Notes under the pieces: model-generated
Told to the model about the DNA's origin: nothing
Database searches by the model: none
What the model saw: the letters and a program-made list of their open reading frames with translations, nothing else
Origin: Candidatus Poribacteria bacterium
GTDB taxonomy: Bacteria; Poribacteria; WGA-4E; WGA-3G
Assembly (NCBI GenBank): GCA_009845505.1
Contig: VXZL01000098.1
Span: 1 to 5,380 of the forward strand
Reading direction: 5' to 3'
Length of the DNA stretch: 5,380 nt
Made by a program: the position numbers and the translations under genes
Part shown: positions 1-5,318 of the stretch, in pieces
How positions within the stretch are numbered: position 1 is the first letter of the stretch
Layout: every line of letters starts with the position of its first letter

Positions 1-66
1 GTTAATGGATCCAGTTAATCATATAAAAAGAATGCTAATCAATTTACAAAAAAGTGTCAGAGGAGA

Positions 67-101
67 TAGCGAACCGCGAATAGCGAACCGCGAATAGCGA
101 A
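67..101 (+). repeat. Five-unit heptamer array in the lgt leader
   Basis: Five 7-bp units alternate TAGCGAA, CCGCGAA, TAGCGAA, CCGCGAA, TAGCGAA with no spacer, so it also reads as 2.5 copies of a 14-bp unit. The array ends 6 bp before the lgt ATG. The only purine-rich ribosome-binding-like motif, AGGAG at 61-65, lies on its far side. Reverse-complement relatives of the CCGCGAA unit occur at 4705-4739 inside the UPF0182 gene and at 5298-5318 before that gene's start. The repeats are read directly from the sequence; any role is inference. Confidence 0.9.
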
Positions 102-107
102 TAAAAA

Positions 108-977
108 ATGTACCCTACACTAATTGACTTTGGACCCATTGGCATTCATTCTTACGGTTTAATGTTGGCGACTGCGTTTATTACAGTCGTCTTTGTTTTA
201 CAATATGAATTGAAGCGTCGGGGTTTTGTTGCGGAGTTGGCGGGGAGTATCGTGATGGCGGCGGCGATCGGGGGGATTGTCGGCGCGAAAGTTTATTCTG
301 CCCTTTTGGACGGAGCGATCAATATCCGGGAACTGTTCTCAACGGCGGGCTTGGTAGCGATCAATATCCGGGAACTGTTCTCAACGGCGGGCTTGGTCTG
401 GTATGGCGGTTTGATCGGTGGATGTCTTGCTGTCACGATAGTTGTCGTGCGCTCCCCGAACCCGTATCTCCCGACAATCGACATCATCGGACCGACGCTC
501 TTACTCGGCTATGGCATCGGTCGGATTGGGTGTTTGCTTGCGGGGGATGGGGACTACGGACCACCCTCTGACCTCCCGTGGGCGATGGCGTTCCCGAACG
601 GCACTGTCCCGACGGATGTCCCGGTGCATCCGACCCCTATATATGAGTCGCTGATGTCTTTTGCGTTTTTCGGACTGCTGTGGTCGCAGCGTCGGCGGTT
701 TGAGGGTGTTCCGGGGACGACGTTCGGTCTGAGTCTGATATTGTTGGGGGTTGAGCGGTTTATTGCGGAGTTTTGGCGGATTACGCCGCGTGTGTTGGGG
801 TGGATGACGGCGGCACAGATTTTTAGTATTGTTGCGTTTGTTGTCGGGATTGTGCTGATTTTCTGGCTGCGCGGACGCCCGCGTGCGGTTGCAGCGGCAC
901 CCTCGGCGGAGGTTGCTACGCCATCGACTCGAGATCCGTCGTCTCCCCGACGTAAACGGCGGCAACGAAAAAGGTAG
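108..977 (+). CDS. lgt: Prolipoprotein diacylglyceryl transferase, divergent Lgt-type, with a 14-residue internal duplication
   Basis: Lgt moves diacylglycerol from phosphatidylglycerol to the lipobox cysteine of prolipoproteins at the inner membrane. The 289 residues are close to the family's usual length and contain several hydrophobic helices. Family landmarks in order are IHSYGLM (13-19), WYGGLIGG (98-105), GRIGCLLAGDGDYG (138-151), VHPTPIYE (173-180) and GVERFIAEFWR (214-224). R139 and R217 match E. coli R143 and R239. Departures from the textbook enzyme are Y99 where E. coli has H103, C142 where it has N146, and an acidic GDGDYG loop. I believe such variants exist in an Lgt-like branch, so activity is likely but not certain. 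Residues 70-83 are repeated exactly as 84-97. The C-terminal tail (255-289) is Pro/Ala-rich and ends strongly basic. The ATG at 108 is the only sensible start, because the conserved N-terminal motif follows at once. It lacks a well-spaced Shine-Dalgarno: AGGAG at 61-65 is 42 nt away, beyond the heptamer array. Confidence 0.9.
   Translation: MYPTLIDFGPIGIHSYGLMLATAFITVVFVLQYELKRRGFVAELAGSIVMAAAIGGIVGAKVYSALLDGAINIRELFSTAGLVAINIRELFSTAGLVWYGGLIGGCLAVTIVVVRSPNPYLPTIDIIGPTLLLGYGIGRIGCLLAGDGDYGPPSDLPWAMAFPNGTVPTDVPVHPTPIYESLMSFAFFGLLWSQRRRFEGVPGTTFGLSLILLGVERFIAEFWRITPRVLGWMTAAQIFSIVAFVVGIVLIFWLRGRPRAVAAAPSAEVATPSTRDPSSPRRKRRQRKR
314..397 (+). repeat. Perfect 42-bp tandem duplication inside lgt
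   Basis: Positions 314-355 and 356-397 are identical over all 42 bp. Each copy encodes AINIRELFSTAGLV in frame (residues 70-83 and 84-97). No base differs, which suggests a recent slippage or unequal-recombination event, or an assembly error. The single-copy form would run straight from the first GLV into WYGGLIGG, which is the usual arrangement in Lgt. Confidence 0.97.
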
Positions 978-991
978 ACGAGGTTTGTAGT

Positions 992-1009
992 GGTGCAATT
1001 CATTGCACC
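992..1009. repeat. Small perfect inverted repeat between lgt and the coiled-coil gene
   Basis: GGTGCAAT and ATTGCACC are separated by only 2 bases, giving a perfect 18-bp near-palindrome 15 bp after the lgt stop. No T-run follows (TTAGCCTTAGG comes next), so a classical intrinsic terminator is unlikely. Its GGTGC...GCACC ends resemble the two longer hairpins inside the UPF0182 gene. It could be an intergenic palindrome, an mRNA 3'-end stabiliser or an operator; the sequence does not decide. Confidence 0.7.
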
Positions 1010-1022
1010 TTAGCCTTAGGTA

Positions 1023-1027
1023 AGGAG
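1023..1027 (+). promoter_or_regulatory. Shine-Dalgarno that fixes the GTG start at 1036
   Basis: AGGAG lies 8 nt before the GTG codon at 1036-1038. It is the best-placed ribosome binding site in the window and supports GTG as the start, since no ATG follows at the head of the hydrophobic segment. TAAGG (1021-1025) can pair with CCTTA at 1008-1012, so partial sequestration of the site is possible but unproven. Confidence 0.75.
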
Positions 1028-1035
1028 ACTTAACG

Positions 1036-1413
1036 GTGGATTTTAGTTGGTTTGGTATCACTGTTATTGACATAGGTGTTGTGAGCATAGGCGTTATTGG
1101 TTTCGCTTGGCTTTTTCGTAGGATCGCTGCACTTGAACGAGAAAACGGTGGGCTACGCGCTCAAGTTAACACACTTGAACGAGAAAACGGTGGGCTACGC
1201 GCTCAAGTTAATGCACTTGAGCAGGAGAACGGTAGGATAAGGGTTCAGGTCAATACACTTGAGCAGGAAATTAATGCACTTAAGCAGGAAAACCAAGAAC
1301 TCAAACACGAAAACCGAGAACTTAGAAAAGATTTTGAGGTTTTAGCAGGACGATACGCCGAAATCAAAGAGGTACTTGCGCTTATCCTCAAGCGTGAAGA
1401 GTTTAGCAGCTAA
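1036..1413 (+). CDS. Small membrane-anchored coiled-coil protein, function unknown
   Basis: This is a 125-residue protein I do not recognise as a named family. Residues 7-28 are a hydrophobic helix (ITVIDIGVVSIGVIGFAWLF) followed by RR, which suggests a single membrane anchor with the rest in the cytoplasm. Residues 30-118 are a long coiled coil rich in Leu, Glu, Gln and Asn. It is built from 14-residue, two-heptad units: LERENGGLRAQVNT (33-46), an almost exact copy (47-60), a diverged copy (61-74) and a decayed fourth (75-88). It starts at GTG 1036 behind a good AGGAG. It lies 58 bp after lgt and 39 bp before the sulfotransferase-like gene on the same strand, so cotranscription is plausible. 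Its second half is clearly AT-richer (about 39% GC over 1261-1380) than lgt (68% over 541-600). It could be a scaffold or oligomerisation partner. The match to generic coiled coils says nothing specific about function. Confidence 0.8.
   Translation: MDFSWFGITVIDIGVVSIGVIGFAWLFRRIAALERENGGLRAQVNTLERENGGLRAQVNALEQENGRIRVQVNTLEQEINALKQENQELKHENRELRKDFEVLAGRYAEIKEVLALILKREEFSS
1130..1255 (+). repeat. Three 42-bp tandem units coding for the coiled coil
   Basis: The period is 42 bp. Units 1 and 2 (from 1130 and 1172) are identical over 40 bp (1130-1169 and 1172-1211). Unit 3 (1214-1255) is diverged, and a decayed fourth begins at 1256. Each unit codes for 14 residues, exactly two heptads, so copy-number change would lengthen or shorten the coil without breaking the frame or the heptad register. 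Confidence 0.95.
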
Positions 1414-1425
1414 ATTGCATATATA

Positions 1426-1439
1426 CCTTTATATAAAGG
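1426..1439. promoter_or_regulatory. 14-bp perfect palindrome before the sulfotransferase-like gene
   Basis: CCTTTATATAAAGG equals its own reverse complement and lies 13 bp before the ATG at 1453, in an AT-rich 39-bp gap. It could be an operator, or chance in AT-rich DNA. Its right half supplies AAAGGG (1435-1440), the only weak ribosome-binding-like motif for the next gene, 12 nt from the start codon. Confidence 0.35.
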
Positions 1440-1452
1440 GCAAAAAAATAAC

Positions 1453-2181
1453 ATGCAAACGAAGCGGATTTGTCTGTGGTCGGGGCCTCGGAATGTGTCT
1501 ACTGCGCTGATGTACGCCTTTGCACAACGCAGCGATACACAAGTTGTTGATGAACCGCTCTACGCCCACTATCTCTATAGGACGGATAGGGCAGGGGCGC
1601 ATCCGGGGACGGCTGAGGTGATGGCATCGATGTCAACGGATGGCGAAGAAGTGATCCGTGAGGTGATCCTCGGTCCCTGTGAGAAACCCGTGCTTTTCAT
1701 GAAACAGATGGCGCACCATCTCATCCATATCGACCGCGGGTTCCTTCGGGAAACGCTGAATGTGTTCCTTATCCGTGATCCGCGAGAGATGCTCCCTTCG
1801 TTGATGAAGATGATTGGAAAACCGACGTTAGCGGATACGGGTTTCAAGACGCAGCACGATTTGCTTCTGGATTTGCGGGCAACAGGTCAGTCGCCGCCGA
1901 TTCTTGATGCGCAGTTGCTCTTGGAGAATCCGTCGGGTGTGCTTTGTCAGTTGTGTGAACGGTTGGGGCTGCGATTTGAGACGGAGATGCTTTCTTGGTC
2001 GGTCGGTGGGTGTCCCGCGGATGGGGTTTGGGCGAAGTATTGGTATGGGAACGTGCATCAGAGTACAGGGTTTACGCCGTATCGTCCGAAATCGGAGCCG
2101 TTTCCAGAGGAATTAGAGGATATTTTGGAGGTGTGTTTGGGGTATTATGGTGTGTTGCGGCGGTCAGCGATCCTCGCTTAG
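1453..2181 (+). CDS. Sulfotransferase-like P-loop protein
   Basis: The 242-residue protein has the outline of a small PAPS-dependent sulfotransferase, which would move sulfate from PAPS to an acceptor hydroxyl or amine. Residues 9-19 (WSGPRNVSTAL) form the 5'-phosphosulfate P-loop. DEPLY (33-37) follows the second strand, as in this family. RDPREMLPS (108-116) is the 3'-phosphate-binding motif. The conserved tail WAKYWYGNVHQSTGF (193-207) is near the C-terminus. No signal peptide or membrane helix is visible, so it is probably cytosolic. The acceptor cannot be read from the sequence. The ATG at 1453 is required because the P-loop begins at residue 9; the ribosome binding site is weak. It is third in the + strand run, and its last 18 bp overlap the end of the opposing UPF0182 gene. 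Such proteins resemble the sulfotransferase-like domain found beside branched-chain aminotransferase-like proteins in plants, but no aminotransferase domain is present here. The fold call is firm; the substrate is unknown. Confidence 0.82.
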   Translation: MQTKRICLWSGPRNVSTALMYAFAQRSDTQVVDEPLYAHYLYRTDRAGAHPGTAEVMASMSTDGEEVIREVILGPCEKPVLFMKQMAHHLIHIDRGFLRETLNVFLIRDPREMLPSLMKMIGKPTLADTGFKTQHDLLLDLRATGQSPPILDAQLLLENPSGVLCQLCERLGLRFETEMLSWSVGGCPADGVWAKYWYGNVHQSTGFTPYRPKSEPFPEELEDILEVCLGYYGVLRRSAILA

Positions 2182-5100
2182 CACCTCAAGGAGCTGCTCC
2201 AAAATCGCCTCCGTTTCGGCATCGCGCTTGGCGCGGCTTTGACGCAACTGCTCTAATAACTCCGCTGCGGTTGGCGGTGCTTCGCCTGCTTCTGTCGGAA
2301 CAGTCGTCGCCGGTTGCCCCAAAAATAGGACCTCTAACGCTTTGTCCAACGTCTTCGCCGATGCGAGTTCGCTTGCTCCTGCCTTGACGACGACCATCTC
2401 TAACTTCGGTCGTCGAGGTTGTGTGTCGTCGCCGTTCGCACGCTCCTGTTTCTTCGCCTGCAAATAGATCGCCTCAACGTAGAACAGGGCGTCTTCAATC
2501 GGAATAATCAACAGGTTGCCCCGAATGACATCACTCGCCTTCTCCCAACCGACCTGTAACTGCCCGGTTGCTTTATTAATGTCCTCCTCGACCTGTGTCG
2601 GTCCAGCGACATCGGCACCCTCCGGCAAGACGTAGACAATCCGCTCGCCGTAATGTGGCGGGTCACACCGTGCGACCATCCACGCCTTCAACCGTTTCTC
2701 GCGTTTCGGTGGCGTGAATGGAATCATATTCACGAATTCTGGGGTGTCTTCACCCGGTAGTTTGAGCATAGCGTAGTAGGGCATCATCTCCTGATCGGCT
2801 TCTGATGAATAATACGCCTCTTTGGGAATCAGCCACCTGTCGCGCCGGTGATAGAAGTCGTCGGCACGGCGGTGGTACGCGCCATACATCTTTGCTTGGA
2901 TGCGCGTCAGGTAATCGGGATATCGGAGATGTCCTCTCAAGCCTTCGGGCATTTCTGAGACGGACTTAAAGAGATCGGGGAAGGCTTTGCGATACGCACG
3001 CATCACGGCTTCGTCATCTTTGATGGCATAGAAGTTGACGGCACCGGTGTAGGCGTTGACGACAGCAACACCTGAATTTCGGATGTAGTTGAACTTCTTG
3101 AAGTCGGGTTCTTCATAAAGCTGCGTCTGCGTGAGTCGTGCTGTATCGTCCACGTAGACTTGTGCGTTCGGGTAGTATTGGCTCGTCACATAGAAGTCGA
3201 TGATCCACCACAATTCGCCATCACTAATGACGATATAGGGGTCGGGGTCGTAGTTGAGGAAGGGCGCGATGTGTGAGACGCGGTCTTTGATAAGTCGATC
3301 GCCGTGTCGGGTGCCGATCTTTCGGCGAAACATCACGCGGCTCTCGGCTGTCAACCGCTCAGAACGTAGCATTCGGAAGAAATCGAACCGGAGTGCGAAA
3401 CAGAGCCGGCGGAACCAACCGCCTAAGGGTACGCCGCCGTCGCCGGTATAGGTATGCCGTTCCCAGGTTTCGGGTGCCGCACGGGCAGCGTCGTCAATAT
3501 TGCGTTGCGAGTTGACAATCACGTAGTTATTCGTCATTTCGCCGTAGTAAATCTGCGGACGTTGGACGCTGAGTTCGTCGTAATCGCTACGGATGGGTGT
3601 ATCGGCGACCCAGAACTTCGGGAACCCGTCCTCAATAAACTCGTTGACTGGAGAAACACAGACACCATAACCGTGGGTATATTGGAGTTTCAACGGCTCC
3701 CACCCGACAATATCCTCCTCCGGACTGACCTCTCTCGCCGCGATGAGCACCTGCCGATATTCGTCCCCGACGCGATAGCGATCGACATCTGTGTAGGGAT
3801 GGAAATCGTAATGCGTCTGAATCTGTGCTTCGCGGAGTGCCTCGTAGAGGACGCGCCGGTCCCAGATTTGAATGTTCTTTTTAATCTCTGCGTTCTCAGT
3901 TATCATGTCGAGGGTGGCGAGTCCTTTCACGCGTTCCTCGGTTATGATGGTATCGAGTTCAAAGGCGAGGCGGGTCTCTGCGATGTGCCGCTGTAAGTAT
4001 GGCTCCTCTTTATCCAAGACGTTGATACGCGCATCCCAGAGGTGCAGCCCTAACGGATAGATGTGGATGAGCAGCAGGTAACTCAAACCCCAGACACCGA
4101 GCGTTGCATACCAGAGGAGCCGTTTCCGCCAGAAAATATTGAACACGACTGCGATGCCGACGCCGACCAAGACACCGCAATAGATGCGAATCGCGCCTTC
4201 GAGGTGGAAATCAACGTAGAATAAGCCGTGGAGCGATGACAACTCCTGTGTCAACGGACTTGTGTAGACTTTATTCCAGAGATGGACGTAGCTCCGCCAC
4301 CCGCCGACGAGGAGCAACAGCAACCATAACACCGACCCGTGGAAGATGATATGTCGTTTGACGCGCTGCATGGTGTGTGCGTCCCGTCTGTAGTAGAAGT
4401 TATAGAGCAGTCCGACAACGATGCACGTAACCCAGAGCGTTATCTGCACCCAAAGGCTGACCCATCGGTGGAACGGAAAACTGAAGAGATAGAAGTTTCG
4501 GTCTTTACCGAAGTGGCTGTTGGAAACCGTTGGCTGTTGGCTGTCAGTTGCCTCATTCCCAAAATTGGTAGGTGCGGTTTCTAACCGCACCGGCTCTCTC
4601 ACCCCAATCTCTTCTGCTGATTGCTGCTCGCTGACGGCTGACGGCTGAAGACTCTCTGTAGGTGCGGTTTCTAACCGCACTGGTTCTCCGTCCATTGTCT
4701 CTTCCGCGGTTCGCGATTCGCGGTTCGCGGTTCGCGGTTCACTATCCCCCCTCGGCTGATTTCGGTACCTTAAATAGACATCATCCAATAACAACATCGG
4801 TGTTGCGAGGAGGAGTGCGGCGATGAAGGTTAGGCAGAACACGGCGCGATGGAAGGAAAAGGTCTGGGTATGTGTCCAGCGTCGGAACTCGCGGGATTCT
4901 GGGCAGAGGACGTTCGCGATAGCGGCGTTGATGTTCATGAAGCCGAGTGCGATGAGGAAGCAGACCCCGAAAATACCCCATCGTGTCTGCTGGAGCCCCC
5001 AGAAGACATCAGCGTGTCCGAGGCTCTCGAACCAGAGGTGCTCTGTATAGAGGTGCGCCAGTGGCATGAAGCTGCTGAGGGTGATGAGTCCGGTGAGTAT

Positions 5101-5241
5101 CCAGAGGAGGTACGCCTGAAGTTTGAATGCACCTCTGCGGCGTTGTCGGCTCCGCCGGTATCGGAAGATACCCCCTATTAACGTAACAGCACCGAGGGCT
5201 ATGATGAGTAAGAGTTGGGCAATGGCGAGATTGGCTGTCAT
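2164..5241 (-). CDS. UPF0182 (COG1615) family integral membrane protein with a repeat-derived insert
   Basis: This is a 1025-residue member of a family whose biochemical role is not established. Membrane helices lie near residues 5-26, 43-65, 88-111, 133-153, 262-281, 300-315, 350-370 and 376-397. Basic residues after helix 1 and around 116-132 and 283-297 predict that the large C-terminal part (about 400-1025) is outside the cytoplasm. Family motifs seen include HLWFESLGHADVFW (68-81), HFGKDRNFYLFSFPF (243-257), EEPYLQRHIAETRLAFELD (412-430), YTHGYGVCVSPVNE (521-534), GDGGVPLGGWFRRL (600-613), IAPFLNYDPDPYIV (658-671), HLRYPDYLTRIQAKMY (771-786) and VIRGNLLIIPIEDALFYVE (905-923). Between helix 4 and the FGKD motif, residues about 163-240 are a Glu/Ser/Thr/Pro/Gln-rich stretch encoded by short DNA repeats and not expected in the family. 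The ATG at 5241 has no Shine-Dalgarno and abuts a heptamer array. No alternative start exists before the upstream in-frame stop at 5295-5293. Confidence 0.93.
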   Translation of the reverse strand: MTANLAIAQLLLIIALGAVTLIGGIFRYRRSRQRRRGAFKLQAYLLWILTGLITLSSFMPLAHLYTEHLWFESLGHADVFWGLQQTRWGIFGVCFLIALGFMNINAAIANVLCPESREFRRWTHTQTFSFHRAVFCLTFIAALLLATPMLLLDDVYLRYRNQPRGDSEPRTANRESRTAEETMDGEPVRLETAPTESLQPSAVSEQQSAEEIGVREPVRLETAPTNFGNEATDSQQPTVSNSHFGKDRNFYLFSFPFHRWVSLWVQITLWVTCIVVGLLYNFYYRRDAHTMQRVKRHIIFHGSVLWLLLLLVGGWRSYVHLWNKVYTSPLTQELSSLHGLFYVDFHLEGAIRIYCGVLVGVGIAVVFNIFWRKRLLWYATLGVWGLSYLLLIHIYPLGLHLWDARINVLDKEEPYLQRHIAETRLAFELDTIITEERVKGLATLDMITENAEIKKNIQIWDRRVLYEALREAQIQTHYDFHPYTDVDRYRVGDEYRQVLIAAREVSPEEDIVGWEPLKLQYTHGYGVCVSPVNEFIEDGFPKFWVADTPIRSDYDELSVQRPQIYYGEMTNNYVIVNSQRNIDDAARAAPETWERHTYTGDGGVPLGGWFRRLCFALRFDFFRMLRSERLTAESRVMFRRKIGTRHGDRLIKDRVSHIAPFLNYDPDPYIVISDGELWWIIDFYVTSQYYPNAQVYVDDTARLTQTQLYEEPDFKKFNYIRNSGVAVVNAYTGAVNFYAIKDDEAVMRAYRKAFPDLFKSVSEMPEGLRGHLRYPDYLTRIQAKMYGAYHRRADDFYHRRDRWLIPKEAYYSSEADQEMMPYYAMLKLPGEDTPEFVNMIPFTPPKREKRLKAWMVARCDPPHYGERIVYVLPEGADVAGPTQVEEDINKATGQLQVGWEKASDVIRGNLLIIPIEDALFYVEAIYLQAKKQERANGDDTQPRRPKLEMVVVKAGASELASAKTLDKALEVLFLGQPATTVPTEAGEAPPTAAELLEQLRQSRAKRDAETEAILEQLLEVLSEDR
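4568..4591. repeat. Hairpin repeat, copy 1
   Basis: Perfect arms GGTGCGGTT (4571-4579) and AACCGCACC (4583-4591) flank a TCT loop. A 23-bp stretch, 4568-4590, recurs exactly at 4658-4680. On the UPF0182 coding strand it helps encode EPVRLETAPT (residues 216-225). Confidence 0.93.
4617..4651. repeat. CTGACGG heptamer array inside the UPF0182 gene
   Basis: In-register 7-bp units read CTGATTG, CTGCTCG, CTGACGG, CTGACGG, CTGAAGA on the + strand. Only the two central units are identical; the outer units share CTG. On the coding strand this gives the low-complexity peptide around QPSAVSEQQSAEE (199-211). Confidence 0.7.
4658..4680. repeat. Hairpin repeat, copy 2
   Basis: This is an exact 23-bp copy of 4568-4590, 90 bp away. 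Arms GTGCGGTT (4662-4669) and AACCGCAC (4673-4680) flank a TCT loop; the outermost G-C pair of copy 1 is lost to T at 4681. It encodes the second EPVRLETAPT (residues 186-195). A spacing of 90 bp keeps both copies in the same reading frame. Confidence 0.93.
4705..4739. repeat. CGCGGTT heptamer array inside the UPF0182 gene
   Basis: Five in-register units read CGCGGTT, CGCGATT, CGCGGTT, CGCGGTT, CGCGGTT. This is the same family, in reverse complement, as the lgt leader array. On the coding strand it yields SEPRTANRESRTAEE (residues 167-181). The shared flank extends outside the array: GATAGTGAACC on this gene's coding strand against GATAGCGAACC at 65-75. Confidence 0.9.
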
Positions 5242-5318
5242 GGCTGTTGGTTGATGGTTGATGGTTGATGGTTGATGGTTGATGGTTGTTGGCTATTCGC
5301 GGTTTGCGGTTTGCGGTC
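5242..5318. repeat. Eleven-unit composite heptamer array abutting the UPF0182 start codon
   Basis: On the + strand, eleven 7-bp units run in one register without spacers: GGCTGTT, five copies of GGTTGAT (5249-5283), GGTTGTT, GGCTATT, CGCGGTT, TGCGGTT and TGCGGTC. The array begins at the base next to the UPF0182 initiation codon (5239-5241) and occupies nearly the whole 90-bp spacer to the next stop codon. It leaves no room for a Shine-Dalgarno on the coding strand. Unit identity drifts stepwise along the array. Confidence 0.92.

Larger units (their letters stand above)
4525..4755 (-). repeat. Patchwork of dispersed short repeats forming an in-frame insert in the UPF0182 gene
   Basis: About 230 bp encoding residues 163-239 contain, on the + strand, a GTTGGCT repeat at 4529-4544, two 23-bp hairpin repeats, a CTGACGG heptamer array and a CGCGGTT heptamer array. 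Conserved UPF0182 sequence resumes on both sides (YLRYRNQ before, HFGKD after). The edges are approximate because they are judged from remembered family motifs, not from an alignment. The encoded peptide is low-complexity and predicted to lie outside the cytoplasm. Confidence 0.75.

Noticed and set aside
2..27. Sigma-70 promoter for lgt (TTAATG and TATAAA)
   Set aside because: The spacing is about 14 bp and the -35-like box is poor. The AT-rich leader gives such matches by chance.
992..1009. Intrinsic terminator after lgt
   Set aside because: The inverted repeat has a two-base loop and no following T-run, so it was kept only as an inverted repeat.
501..1088. Long open frames on the minus strand opposite lgt (501-1088 and 554-1003)
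   Set aside because: They are antisense to a clear lgt gene, rich in Arg, Pro and Asn as expected for shadow frames, and show no recognisable domain or ribosome binding site.
1415..1435. Separate promoter for the sulfotransferase-like gene
   Set aside because: TTGCAT and the TATATA-like boxes are too close together. The 39-bp gap fits cotranscription better.
1995..2387. Plus-strand open frame spanning the convergent gene ends
   Set aside because: It overlaps the sulfotransferase-like gene in another frame and the end of UPF0182 in antisense; its composition is that of a shadow frame.
3454..3996. 180-codon plus-strand open frame inside the UPF0182 gene
   Set aside because: It lies opposite the best-conserved UPF0182 motifs (YTHGYG and the HIAETR region), has no credible ribosome binding site, and its protein resembles no family I know.
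4525..4755. CRISPR-like array, from two identical 23-bp repeats 67 bp apart
   Set aside because: There are only two copies, the gap is too long and itself repetitive, it lies in coding sequence, and no cas gene is present.
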